From positions 1 through 7,272 of the forward strand of contig CAKKSJ010000415.1 in assembly GCA_919902965.1 (NCBI GenBank): 7,272 nucleotides of DNA, in the 5' to 3' direction. The notes under the pieces were generated by a model, which was not told the DNA's origin, ran no database searches, and saw only the letters and a list, made by a program, of their open reading frames with translations. The position numbers were made by a program, and so were the translations under genes. Source of the DNA: Burkholderiales bacterium. Lineage in GTDB: Bacteria > Pseudomonadota > Gammaproteobacteria > Burkholderiales > SG8-39. Below are positions 1 through 6,170 of this stretch, piece after piece; the stretch's first letter is position 1, and every line of letters begins with the position of its first letter.

Positions 1-937
1 CGACATCGACGCTTTTTCTCGCCTCCTCCACCAGCGACAGCACGTCGCCCATGCCAAGGATGCGCGCTGCCATGCGCTGCGGGTGGAACGCTTCCAGCGC
101 GGCGAGCTTTTCGCCCACGCCCACGAATTTGACCGGCTTGCCGGTGACCTGCCGCACCGACAGCGCCGCACCACCGCGCGCATCGCCATCGAGCTTGGTC
201 AGGATCACGCCGGTGAGCGGCAGCGCTGCGCTGAAGGCCTTGGCCACGTTGACCGCGTCCTGTCCCTGCATCGCATCGACCACGAACAGCGTCTCGGCCG
301 GCTTGAGCGCGGCGTGCAGCTGCGCGATTTCCTGCATCATTGCGGCGTCGATCGCCAGACGGCCGGCGGTGTCGACGATGAGCACATCGTTGTAATGCTT
401 CTTCGCATAATCGAGCGCCGCCTTGGCAATCTCCAGCGGCTGTTGTCCCGGCACTGATTCGAAGAAATCGATCTGCAGCTGAGCGGCGATGGTGCGCAAC
501 TGCTCGATTGCGGCCGGGCGGTAGATATCGCAACTCGCGAGCAGCGGTTTTTTCTTCTGCTCCGCAAGAAACTTCGCCAGCTTGCCGCTGGTGGTGGTCT
601 TGCCCGAGCCCTGCAAGCCGGCCATGAGGATCACCGCCGGCGGGGTGACAGCGAGATCGAGCGCGGCGTTTTCCCCACCCATGAGCAGCGCCAGTTCGCA
701 CTGCACCACACCCACCAGCGCCTGGCCGGGTGTGAGGCTGCCGATCACTTCCTCGCCCATGGCCTTTTGTTTCACTGCGGCGATGAAATCCCTCACCACC
801 GGTACGGCGACGTCGGCCTCGAGCAGCGCCATGCGCACTTCGCGCAGCGCGTCGGCAACATTGGATTCGGTCAGGCGCGCCTCGCCGCGCAGGGTTTTGA
901 TGACCCTGGACAGGCGGTTGGTCAGGTTGTCTAGCAT
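1..937 (-). CDS. ffh: Signal recognition particle protein Ffh (SRP54), N-terminal two-thirds, C-terminus outside window
   Basis: Ffh is the GTPase of the bacterial signal recognition particle. With 4.5S RNA it binds signal sequences of nascent membrane proteins and docks ribosomes on FtsY at the inner membrane. The reverse strand reads open from the ATG at 937 to the left edge, giving 312 codons of a protein usually about 450 residues long. The start MLDNLTNRLSRVIKTL is typical of the family. The N domain carries LREVRMALLEADVA (about 31-44). The G domain shows the P-loop GLQGSGKT (107-114), DIYRPAA (137-143), DTAGR (189-193), TKLDGDARGGA (247-257) and VGVGEK (272-277), then FHPQRMAARILGMGDV (284-299). 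The methionine-rich M domain, which binds RNA and signal peptide, must lie to the left of base 1. No Shine-Dalgarno is visible upstream of the ATG. The gene diverges from the YpjD-like gene with 21 bases between start codons. Identity is very secure. Confidence 0.97.
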   Translation of the reverse strand, partial: MLDNLTNRLSRVIKTLRGEARLTESNVADALREVRMALLEADVAVPVVRDFIAAVKQKAMGEEVIGSLTPGQALVGVVQCELALLMGGENAALDLAVTPPAVILMAGLQGSGKTTTSGKLAKFLAEQKKKPLLASCDIYRPAAIEQLRTIAAQLQIDFFESVPGQQPLEIAKAALDYAKKHYNDVLIVDTAGRLAIDAAMMQEIAQLHAALKPAETLFVVDAMQGQDAVNVAKAFSAALPLTGVILTKLDGDARGGAALSVRQVTGKPVKFVGVGEKLAALEAFHPQRMAARILGMGDVLSLVEEARKSVDV

Positions 938-958
938 TCTGTGGTGTAAAATTTGTAC
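938..958. promoter_or_regulatory. 21-base divergent start region between ffh and the YpjD-like gene
   Basis: All signals for starting two divergent genes must fit in, or overlap, this 21-base gap. On the plus strand TAAAAT (947-952) resembles a -10 box. A transcript starting seven bases later would begin at the ATG at 959, so the YpjD-like mRNA could be leaderless. No good -35 is seen at the right distance; TTGTCT at 927-932 is only 14 bases away. On the minus strand TACAAA (957 down to 952) is a possible but weak -10 for ffh. Neither gene has a Shine-Dalgarno here. Promoter assignment is inference; the main promoters may instead lie inside the neighbouring coding sequences. Confidence 0.3.
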
Positions 959-1819
959 ATGCCTGCCATTTTACTCTATGCCGTCACCTCGCTACTTTAC
1001 GCGGTGCTGGGACTGCATTTCTGGCGCACGCGCTGGACCGGCAGCGGTGCAGCGGCGTGCGATGCCGCAAGCACGGGTATCGTCTCCTGGGAGCGGCTGG
1101 CCATACTCGCGCCGTTCATGCTGCATTCCTACCTGCTCTATTCGAGTCTGTTCGCCGCGGCCGAGCTGCATTTCGGTTTTTCGCAGGCTATGTCGGTGAC
1201 CTTATGGCTGACGGTACTGATCTACTGGGCGGAAAGCCTGATCTACGACGTCAAAGGCATGCAGGCGCTGGTGCTTCCGCTCGCCGCAGTGAGCGCGCTG
1301 CTGCCGGCGTTCTTTCCGGGCCCCGAAACCCCGGCCTATACGCATACGTTCGCGTTCAGAATTCATCTCTTGGTCGCGATGCTCGCTTATAGCCTGTTCA
1401 CCATCGCCGCGCTGCACGCCACCCTGATGACGGTGCTGGAGCGGCGCCTGCACGGAGGCAAGCCTGCGCGGCCGTCCGGCGAATCGCTCGCCGGACCGTG
1501 GGCCTCGCTGCCTCCGCTGATGACGCTGGAAGCCCTGCTGTTTCGCATCCTGACCCTGGGCTTCGTGCTGTTGAGCCTGACCCTGGCCTCGGGTTTCTTT
1601 TTTTCCGAGGAATTGTTTGGACAGGCCGCGCGCTTCAATCACAAGACCGTGTTCGGCATCCTTTCCTGGCTTATTTTCGCCGCGCTGTTGATCGGCCGCT
1701 ATGGCTGGGGCTGGCGCGGACGCACCGCGCTGCGCTGGACGCTCGCCGGATTCGCCGCGCTGCTGCTTGCCTACGTCGGCAGCATGTTCGTGCTCGAAGT
1801 CATCCTGGGACGGGTATAG
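959..1819 (+). CDS. ypjD: YpjD/CorE-like inner membrane protein (cytochrome c assembly / HemX-type fold)
   Basis: A 286-residue polytopic membrane protein of the cytochrome c assembly/HemX-like family, called YpjD or CorE in E. coli. About eight hydrophobic helices can be seen, near residues 2-22, 45-66, 77-97, 102-119, 133-157, 193-214, 229-246 and 258-281. Histidines lie in or near helices (H20, H56, H129, H136), and NHKT (227-230) starts the conserved C-terminal block. I do not see the tryptophan-rich WWD motif of true haem handlers such as CcsA or CcmC, so a direct role in cytochrome c maturation is not supported. In enterics the gene is linked to corB and divalent cation (cobalt/magnesium) phenotypes, but the biochemical role is unclear. 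I chose the ATG at 959; a TTG two codons upstream is open but less likely. The stop is 25 bases before the corB-like gene, so the two are probably co-transcribed. Confidence 0.85.
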   Translation: MPAILLYAVTSLLYAVLGLHFWRTRWTGSGAAACDAASTGIVSWERLAILAPFMLHSYLLYSSLFAAAELHFGFSQAMSVTLWLTVLIYWAESLIYDVKGMQALVLPLAAVSALLPAFFPGPETPAYTHTFAFRIHLLVAMLAYSLFTIAALHATLMTVLERRLHGGKPARPSGESLAGPWASLPPLMTLEALLFRILTLGFVLLSLTLASGFFFSEELFGQAARFNHKTVFGILSWLIFAALLIGRYGWGWRGRTALRWTLAGFAALLLAYVGSMFVLEVILGRV

Positions 1820-1844
1820 GGGTCGGCCCCGCCGGCAGCCTCCT

Positions 1845-3140
1845 ATGGACGACATTCCCTTATCGGCTCATTACGGCGCTCTGGTCGTCCTGCTCATCCT
1901 CTCCGGGTTTTTCTCGATCGCCGAGACCAGCATGATGGCGCTCAACCGCTATCGGCTGAAGCATATGGTAAAGCTTGGTCATCGCGGCGCCGTGCTCGCG
2001 AGCGGCTTGCTCGCGCGCACCGACCGCCTGCTGGGTGTGATCCTGCTCGGCAATAATCTGGTCAATGCCGCTGCTGCGGTACTGGTCAGCGTGATCGCGG
2101 TGCGCCTATTCGGCGAGAGCGAGATCGCGCTCGGTTTGGGGACCTTGGCGGTCACCTTCCTTATCCTGGTGTTCTGCGAAATCACACCGAAAGTAATCGG
2201 CGCCGCCCACGCCGAGCGCATTGCGTTCGCGGTGAGCTACGTGCTTACGCCGCTGCTCAGAGTGATTTACCCGGTCGTATGGTTCGTCAATCTGTTCGTT
2301 TCCGCGCTGCTCAAGATACTGCGCTTCAAGCCGCCCGCGGGCGGCGAACCACAGCGCCTCAGCGCGGAGGAACTGCGCTCGCTGGTGCTCGAGGCCGGCC
2401 ACTACATTCCGAAAAATCACCGCAGCATCCTGGTCAACCTGTTCGATCTCGAACGCATCACCGTCGAGGACGTAATGACACCGCGCGCCCAGATAGAGGC
2501 CGTCGATCTGGAAGCTCCGATCGAGCGCATTGCCGAACAGCTCGCCACCAGCTATCACACGCGCCTGCTCGTGTACCGCGGCGAGTTGGGCAATATCGCG
2601 GGCATTCTCCACTTGCGCAAGGTGCTGGCGCTGATGCGCGACGGCGACCTCGAGCGCGACAAGCTCGCCGAGCTGCTGACCGAACCCTATTTCATCCCGG
2701 CCAACACACCGCTGTTTGCGCAGCTGCAGTATTTTCAGGAAAACCACCAGCGCTTTGCGCTGGTGGTTGACGAGTATGGCGAACTGCAGGGACTGATGAC
2801 GCTGGAGGACATCATCGAGGAGATCATCGGCGAGTTCACCACCAGCGCCCCTTCCATCGCCACCATTCACGTCTGGGACAAGAATGATAGCGCGCTGGTG
2901 GAGGGGGCAAGCCCGTTGCGCGAACTCAATCGCAAACTCGGCCTGGCGCTGCCGCTGGGTGGTCCCAAGACCCTGAACGGTCTGATTCTGGAGCATTTCC
3001 AGGATATCCCTGAGGCCGGCGTCAGCCTGAAGATTGCCGGCGTGCCGATGGAGATCGTGCAGACCCAGGACCGCGTGGTCAGGACCGTGCGCCTGTTCAA
3101 ACCCAAGGCCGACGCGCTTTCCATGCCCGAAATGCCCTGA
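1845..3140 (+). CDS. corB: CNNM/CorB-type transporter (HlyC/CorC family) with DUF21, CBS pair and CorC_HlyC domains
   Basis: A 431-residue inner membrane protein of the CNNM/CorB family, implicated in magnesium (and cobalt) transport or efflux. Domain order is complete. The N-terminal DUF21 membrane domain (about 8-185) has FFSIAETSMMALNRYR (22-37), GNNLVN (69-74) and the conserved EITPK (112-116). A CBS pair follows (about 207-325), with VMTPR (210-214) at its start and DEYGELQGLMTLEDIIEEII (309-328) near its end. The C-terminal CorC_HlyC domain spans about 340-420. The ATG at 1845 gives the normal N-terminus just before the first helix; the frame stays open upstream inside ypjD but codes for nothing membrane-like there. 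The upstream 25 bases hold GGGGTCGGCCCC (1819-1830) and no clear Shine-Dalgarno. Pairing with the YpjD-like gene matches E. coli ypjD-yfjD. Family is secure; the exact ion specificity is not shown by the sequence. Confidence 0.92.
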   Translation: MDDIPLSAHYGALVVLLILSGFFSIAETSMMALNRYRLKHMVKLGHRGAVLASGLLARTDRLLGVILLGNNLVNAAAAVLVSVIAVRLFGESEIALGLGTLAVTFLILVFCEITPKVIGAAHAERIAFAVSYVLTPLLRVIYPVVWFVNLFVSALLKILRFKPPAGGEPQRLSAEELRSLVLEAGHYIPKNHRSILVNLFDLERITVEDVMTPRAQIEAVDLEAPIERIAEQLATSYHTRLLVYRGELGNIAGILHLRKVLALMRDGDLERDKLAELLTEPYFIPANTPLFAQLQYFQENHQRFALVVDEYGELQGLMTLEDIIEEIIGEFTTSAPSIATIHVWDKNDSALVEGASPLRELNRKLGLALPLGGPKTLNGLILEHFQDIPEAGVSLKIAGVPMEIVQTQDRVVRTVRLFKPKADALSMPEMP

Positions 3141-3171
3141 ACATGGAGTCCTTCCAGACCCGCAAATACTG

Positions 3172-3230
3172 CCTCAAAACATTTTTATCTTCAATAGATT
3201 AGACGAATAACCTCAGTCTTTACAAAAACC
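3172..3230. other. A+T-rich stretch in the corB-pilC intergenic region
   Basis: This 59-base stretch is roughly two-thirds A+T, in sharp contrast with the GC-rich genes on both sides. It includes a T run at 3182-3186 and, at 3219-3224, TTTACA, a 5/6 match to a -35 box. The only hexamer 17 bases downstream, CATCAT (3242-3247), is a poor -10. No convincing hairpin precedes the T run, so I do not call a terminator for corB. The region probably contains upstream promoter elements for pilC or is the remnant of a rearrangement; the sequence alone does not decide. Confidence 0.45.
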
Positions 3231-3238
3231 CGTGGGCA

Positions 3239-3255
3239 GTGCATCATGAATGCAC
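3239..3255. repeat. Perfect 17-base inverted repeat upstream of pilC, candidate operator
   Basis: GTGCAT (3239-3244) and ATGCAC (3250-3255) are exact reverse complements separated by the five bases CATGA. The repeat lies just upstream of the -10-like TACAAT at 3262-3267, covering the place where a -35 and spacer would be. That position suits a dimeric DNA-binding regulator, either a repressor or an activator that compensates for a poor -35. The arms do not match sites of a regulator I can name. The right arm contains an ATG (3250) in frame with pilC, but it has no ribosome binding site. Confidence 0.45.
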
Positions 3256-3261
3256 CGGGAA

Positions 3262-3267
3262 TACAAT
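3262..3267 (+). promoter_or_regulatory. Candidate -10 box of a pilC promoter
   Basis: TACAAT matches the sigma-70 -10 consensus at five of six positions. A start point about seven bases downstream would give a leader of roughly 24 bases ending in the strong Shine-Dalgarno at 3288-3292. The -35 position is occupied by an arm of the inverted repeat at 3239-3255 and does not resemble TTGACA, so any such promoter would be weak or activator-dependent. This is inference from pattern only. Confidence 0.35.
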
Positions 3268-3268
3268 G

Positions 3269-3287
3269 GGCGCCGTCGGGAAGCGCC
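3269..3287 (+). promoter_or_regulatory. Small GC hairpin abutting the pilC ribosome binding site
   Basis: GGCGC (3269-3273) and GCGCC (3283-3287) can form a five-pair GC stem with a nine-base loop, CGTCGGGAA. Its 3' side ends directly before the GGAGG at 3288-3292. In the mRNA this could position or partly mask the ribosome binding site. A five-pair stem can occur by chance in GC-rich DNA, so function is uncertain. Confidence 0.25.
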
Positions 3288-3292
3288 GGAGG
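3288..3292 (+). promoter_or_regulatory. Strong Shine-Dalgarno of pilC, fixes the start at 3298
   Basis: GGAGG lies five bases before the ATG at 3298. It is the only canonical ribosome binding site in front of any of the plus-strand genes in this window. It decides for ATG 3298 over the in-frame ATG at 3250, which would add 16 residues of non-pilC-like sequence. Confidence 0.85.
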
Positions 3293-3297
3293 AAAAC

Positions 3298-4515
3298 ATG
3301 GCCACAGCCGCAAAAGACAAGATCAAGGACTTCACCTTCAATTGGGAGGGGAAGGACAAGCAGGGCAAGATCGTCAAGGGTGAGTTGCGCGCCCAGGGCG
3401 AGGCCGTGGTCAATGCGACGCTGCGCCGCCAGGGTATCCTGGTCACAAAAGTCAAGAAACAGAGCGCAGGCGGCGGCGGCAGCGTCACTGAAAAAGACGT
3501 CACGCTGTTTACGCGACAACTCGCCACCATGATGAAAGCAGGCGTGCCCTTGCTGCAGTCTTTCGACATCGTCGGCAAAGGCCACAGCAATCCGGCGGTC
3601 GCGCGGCTGCTCATGGCGATCAAAACCGACGTCGAGACCGGTTCCAGCCTGACCCAGGCATTCCGCAAGTTTCCACTGTATTTCGACGCCTTGTTCTGCA
3701 ACCTGGTCGGCGCCGGCGAGCAGGCCGGTATTCTCGAATCGCTGCTTGACCGCCTGGCGACGTACAAGGAGAAGACCCAGGCGATCAAGTCCAAGATCAA
3801 GGCAGCGCTGTTCTACCCCATTGCCATTATCGGCGTTGCCTTCATCATTACCGCGGTGATCATGATATTCGTGATCCCGGCGTTCAAGCAGGTGTTCACC
3901 AGCTTCGGCGCCGACCTGCCCACACCGACGCTGGTGGTGATGGCCATATCGGACAACTTCGTCAGATACTGGTACATCATTTTTCCGCTGATCTTCGGCA
4001 GCATCTACGGTTTCATGTATGCATGGAAACGTTCGCTCGCGGTGCAGATTTTCATGGACAAACTCCTGCTCAAGGCGCCGGTATTCGGCCACCTGATACG
4101 CATTTCGACCATCGCGCGCTGGACGCGCACGCTCTCGACCATGTTTGCGGCCGGCGTGCCATTGGTGGAGGCGCTGGACTCGGTAGGCGGCGCTTCGGGC
4201 AACCACGTCTACCTGGTAGCGACCAAGCAGATCCAGCAGGCGGTCAGCACCGGCTCCAGCCTTACGGTCGCCATGACGGACACGGCCGTGTTCCCGAGCA
4301 TGGTGATCCAGATGGTGCAGATCGGAGAGGAATCCGGCGCGCTCGACGGCATGCTGTCCAAGGTCGCCGACTTTTTCGAGGCGGAAGTGGACGATGCCGT
4401 AGAGGCACTGTCCAGCCTGATGGAACCGGTCATCATGGTGGTGCTGGGCACTTTGATCGGCGGCATGGTTATCGCCATGTACCTGCCGATCTTCAAACTC
4501 GGCCAAGCTGTCTAA
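3298..4515 (+). CDS. pilC: Type IV pilus inner membrane platform protein PilC (T2SSF/GspF family)
   Basis: PilC is the polytopic platform of the type IV pilus machine. It couples the cytoplasmic ATPases PilB and PilT to insertion and removal of pilin subunits at the inner membrane. The product has 405 residues, the usual family length. After a soluble N-terminus (FNWEGKDKQGKIVKGEL, 14-30) and a glycine-rich linker (58-61) come two repeats of the T2SSF domain. The first (about 68-191) has FTRQLATMMKAGVPLLQSFD (71-90), GAGEQAGILE (138-147) and a long hydrophobic helix at 172-195. The second (about 271-393) has WTRTLSTMFAAGVPLVEALD (275-294), IGEESGALDGML (342-353) and the characteristic end LMEPVIMVVLGTLIGGMVIA (374-393), YLPIFKLGQAV. 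The pilus rather than type II secretion assignment rests on the C-terminus and on pilD following. The usual upstream partner pilB is absent, and the upstream gene is corB. Confidence 0.96.
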   Translation: MATAAKDKIKDFTFNWEGKDKQGKIVKGELRAQGEAVVNATLRRQGILVTKVKKQSAGGGGSVTEKDVTLFTRQLATMMKAGVPLLQSFDIVGKGHSNPAVARLLMAIKTDVETGSSLTQAFRKFPLYFDALFCNLVGAGEQAGILESLLDRLATYKEKTQAIKSKIKAALFYPIAIIGVAFIITAVIMIFVIPAFKQVFTSFGADLPTPTLVVMAISDNFVRYWYIIFPLIFGSIYGFMYAWKRSLAVQIFMDKLLLKAPVFGHLIRISTIARWTRTLSTMFAAGVPLVEALDSVGGASGNHVYLVATKQIQQAVSTGSSLTVAMTDTAVFPSMVIQMVQIGEESGALDGMLSKVADFFEAEVDDAVEALSSLMEPVIMVVLGTLIGGMVIAMYLPIFKLGQAV

Positions 4516-4564
4516 AGCGGAAAAACCAGGAGTGAGGCGAGCGGCAAGTAATCGCCCCGGCAGC

Positions 4565-4592
4565 GCGGCGTTCTCCTCCCCTCTAACGCCGC
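4565..4592 (+). promoter_or_regulatory. Strong hairpin with pyrimidine loop between pilC and pilD
   Basis: GCGGCGTT (4565-4572) and AACGCCGC (4585-4592) are exact reverse complements and form an eight-pair stem around a 12-base pyrimidine loop, CTCCTCCCCTCT. CAGC (4561-4564) could also pair with GCTG (4591-4594) in an alternative bulged form. There is no T run after the stem, so it is not a standard intrinsic terminator. It ends seven bases before the pilD ATG, where the ribosome binding site should be. The loop contains CCTCC, the core of the 16S anti-Shine-Dalgarno, and could pair with AGGAG at 4528-4532 upstream. A role in processing, mRNA stability or control of pilD translation is inferred. 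Confidence 0.5.
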
Positions 4593-4599
4593 TGCGCAT

Positions 4600-5457
4600 A
4601 TGGCGTCCCTAGAGCCACTGAGCCATCCCGCTGTTTTTCCGTGGCTGTGCCTCGCCCTGGGCTTGTGCGTCGGATCGTTCCTGAACGTAGTGATCTATCG
4701 CCTGCCAAAAATCATGCAGCGCGACTGGGAGGGCCAGTGCGCCGAGTTGCGCGGTGAAAAGCCGATCGAACGGGAAACATTCAACCTGGCGCAGCCGCGT
4801 TCGCGTTGTCCGGCCTGCGCCAAACCGATCACCGTACTGCAGAACATCCCGGTCGCAAGTTATCTCGCGCTCGGGGGCAAGTGCGCAGCCTGCGGCGCGC
4901 GCATCAGCCCGCGCTATCCGCTGATCGAATCCCTGACCGGGCTCGCGAGCGCCTACGCGGCATGGCATTTCGGCTTCGGCCTGGCCGCATTCGCGGCAAT
5001 GGCCTTCATCTGGTGCATGATTGCACTCGCCTTCATCGATTTCGACACCCAGCTGCTGCCCGACTCGATCACCTTGCCGCTGCTGTGGGCGGGGCTCTTG
5101 CTCAACCTTTCCGGCACTTTCGTCGACCTAAGCTCGGCAGTGATCGGCGCAGCGGCAGGTTATCTTTCGCTGTGGAGCGTGTATTGGGGATTTCGCATCC
5201 TCACCGGCAAGGAAGGCATGGGGTTCGGTGATTTCAAACTGCTCGGTGCGATGGGCGCCTGGCTCGGCTGGCAGATGCTGCCGCTGGTGGTGCTTGCCTC
5301 CTCCCTCGTCGGCGCCATTATCGGAATCTCGCTCATGCTGTTCGCGAAACACGCGCGCGATGTCCCGATTCCGTTTGGTCCTTACCTCGCCGTGGCGGGC
5401 ACGGTCGCGCTGTTCTGGGGCAGGCCGCTGACGCACGCCTATTTGAAGTTGCTCTGA
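4600..5457 (+). CDS. pilD: Type IV prepilin peptidase / N-methyltransferase PilD (A24 family)
   Basis: PilD is a bifunctional inner membrane aspartyl protease that cleaves the leader of type IV prepilins (and type II pseudopilins) on the cytoplasmic side and methylates the new N-terminus. The product has 285 residues, the normal length. It opens with a hydrophobic helix and GSFLNVVIYRLP (25-36), followed by a cytoplasmic zinc domain with two CxxC pairs: C70/C73 and C95/C98. The catalytic aspartates are seen in IDFDTQLLPD (146-155; D147/D149) and in the GxGD motif GMGFGDFKLLGAMGAWLGW (206-224; D211). The end, IPFGPYLAVAG (257-267), is typical. The frame is closed by a stop at 4549 and has no earlier start codon, so ATG 4600 is the first possible start. 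No Shine-Dalgarno precedes it; the hairpin at 4565-4592 lies there instead. The stop is one base before coaE. Confidence 0.96.
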   Translation: MASLEPLSHPAVFPWLCLALGLCVGSFLNVVIYRLPKIMQRDWEGQCAELRGEKPIERETFNLAQPRSRCPACAKPITVLQNIPVASYLALGGKCAACGARISPRYPLIESLTGLASAYAAWHFGFGLAAFAAMAFIWCMIALAFIDFDTQLLPDSITLPLLWAGLLLNLSGTFVDLSSAVIGAAAGYLSLWSVYWGFRILTGKEGMGFGDFKLLGAMGAWLGWQMLPLVVLASSLVGAIIGISLMLFAKHARDVPIPFGPYLAVAGTVALFWGRPLTHAYLKLL

Positions 5458-5458
5458 C

Positions 5459-6091
5459 ATGAGCGCGGCGGGAGATAGGGCGACGCCGTATATCGTGGGG
5501 CTGACGGGCGGCATAGGCAGCGGCAAAAGCGCCGCGGCGCAGATATTCGAGGAACTAGGCGCAACGCTGGTAGACACCGACGCCGTTGCACACGCGCTCA
5601 CCGCTCCGGGCGGCGCGGCGATCGAGGCGATCCGGACTGCATTCGGTGCGGACTATATTTCCTCAGAAGGCGCGCTGGTGCGCGCGCGCATGCGCGAACT
5701 GGTATTCGCCGATGCCGAAAAGAAAATCCTGCTCGAGTCGATCCTGCATCCCCTGATTCGCGAGCGTTCGACCCGGCTCTCCCAGGCCGCGCGAGGCCCG
5801 TACGTGATTCTGATGGTGCCTCTGCTGGTCGAGTCTGGCGATTACCGCCGGCGCTGCCAGCGCATCCTGGTGGTGGACTGCCCGGAACAACTGCAACTAG
5901 AACGCGTCATGGCGCGCAATGGGATCGCGGCCGCGCAGGTGCGCGCCATCATGGCGACCCAGGTCACACGCGAGGCGCGGCTCGCAGCGGCCGACGATGT
6001 GATCGACAACAGCCGCGACCGGGCGCAGCTGCGCCGCGAAGTAATGAGACTGCACGCACGCTATCTGCAATTGGCGGCGGCGGGCGGATGA
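5459..6091 (+). CDS. coaE: Dephospho-CoA kinase CoaE
   Basis: CoaE is a cytoplasmic P-loop kinase that phosphorylates the 3'-hydroxyl of dephospho-CoA with ATP, the last step of coenzyme A synthesis. The product has 210 residues, the usual size. The Walker A loop GGIGSGKS is at 17-24, the substrate-site DTDAVAH at 39-45, the core strand YVILMVPLLVESG at 115-127, and VVDCPEQLQLERVMARNG at 138-155 leads into the lid. MATQVTREARLAAADDVIDN (165-184) carries the conserved arginines and the ADDVIDN adenine-site segment. The ATG at 5459 directly follows the pilD stop (TGACATG), suggesting translational coupling; no Shine-Dalgarno is visible. The resulting N-terminus is about ten residues longer than common for the family. 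A GTG at 5495 is in frame but would remove most of the first beta strand. Linkage to pilD, zapD and yacG is widespread in beta- and gammaproteobacteria. Confidence 0.96.
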   Translation: MSAAGDRATPYIVGLTGGIGSGKSAAAQIFEELGATLVDTDAVAHALTAPGGAAIEAIRTAFGADYISSEGALVRARMRELVFADAEKKILLESILHPLIRERSTRLSQAARGPYVILMVPLLVESGDYRRRCQRILVVDCPEQLQLERVMARNGIAAAQVRAIMATQVTREARLAAADDVIDNSRDRAQLRREVMRLHARYLQLAAAGG

Positions 6092-6093
6092 AG

Positions 6094-6122
6094 TTGTAAA
6101 TTGCCTATGAATCGGTCAGAAT
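6094..6122 (+). promoter_or_regulatory. Weak sigma-70-like promoter candidate before zapD
   Basis: TTGTAA (6094-6099) and CAGAAT (6117-6122) are separated by 17 bases, and each matches its consensus hexamer at four of six positions. The 70-base gap between coaE and zapD is the largest break downstream of pilD, which leaves room for an internal promoter driving zapD and yacG. With eight of twelve matches this can occur by chance; readthrough from upstream remains equally plausible. Confidence 0.25.
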
Positions 6123-6160
6123 CCCCAAAACCGGCGTTCACCTTGGACGATTGACACGAT

Positions 6161-6170
6161 AGTGATCACT
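6161..6170. repeat. 10-base perfect palindrome over the zapD start codon
   Basis: AGTGATCACT is its own reverse complement and contains the zapD GTG start. It includes a GATC core. Ten-base palindromes occur by chance at a low rate; a regulatory role is only a possibility. Confidence 0.3.

Noticed and set aside
582..1199. 205-codon plus-strand open frame over the 5' part of ffh and the start of ypjD
   Set aside because: It is antisense to ffh and out of frame with ypjD; the translation is S/P/R-rich and lacks family features.
1819..1830. GGGGTCGGCCCC between ypjD and corB as a terminator
   Set aside because: Only a four-pair stem with no T run, and it lies in a 25-base gap between genes that are probably co-transcribed.
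1701..1844. Upstream in-frame extension of the corB-like gene into ypjD
   Set aside because: The extra 48 codons overlap ypjD and give no family-like sequence; ATG 1845 yields the normal N-terminus just before the first membrane helix.
1202..1855. 217-codon open frame on the minus strand opposite ypjD
   Set aside because: Antisense shadow; the product is Q-, R- and G-rich without domains, while the plus strand codes for a coherent eight-helix protein.
2106..2996. 296-codon open frame on the minus strand opposite the corB-like gene
   Set aside because: Antisense shadow of a conserved CNNM/CorB gene; composition is biased and no motif or ribosome binding site is seen.
3250..3297. Earlier in-frame ATG for pilC at 3250
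   Set aside because: It has no Shine-Dalgarno and lies in the inverted repeat, and the added residues are not typical of PilC. ATG 3298 has GGAGG at ideal spacing.
3244..4599. 451-codon open frame on the minus strand across all of pilC and both flanking gaps
   Set aside because: It lies fully antisense to a clear PilC gene. Its translation is rich in H, Q, R, E and D with no recognisable domain, as expected when the opposite strand of GC-rich coding DNA is read.
6107..6154. 15-codon frame (MNRSESPKPAFTLDD) before zapD, a possible leader peptide
   Set aside because: There is no ribosome binding site, no attenuator-like codon run and no paired hairpins; a frame this short is expected by chance.
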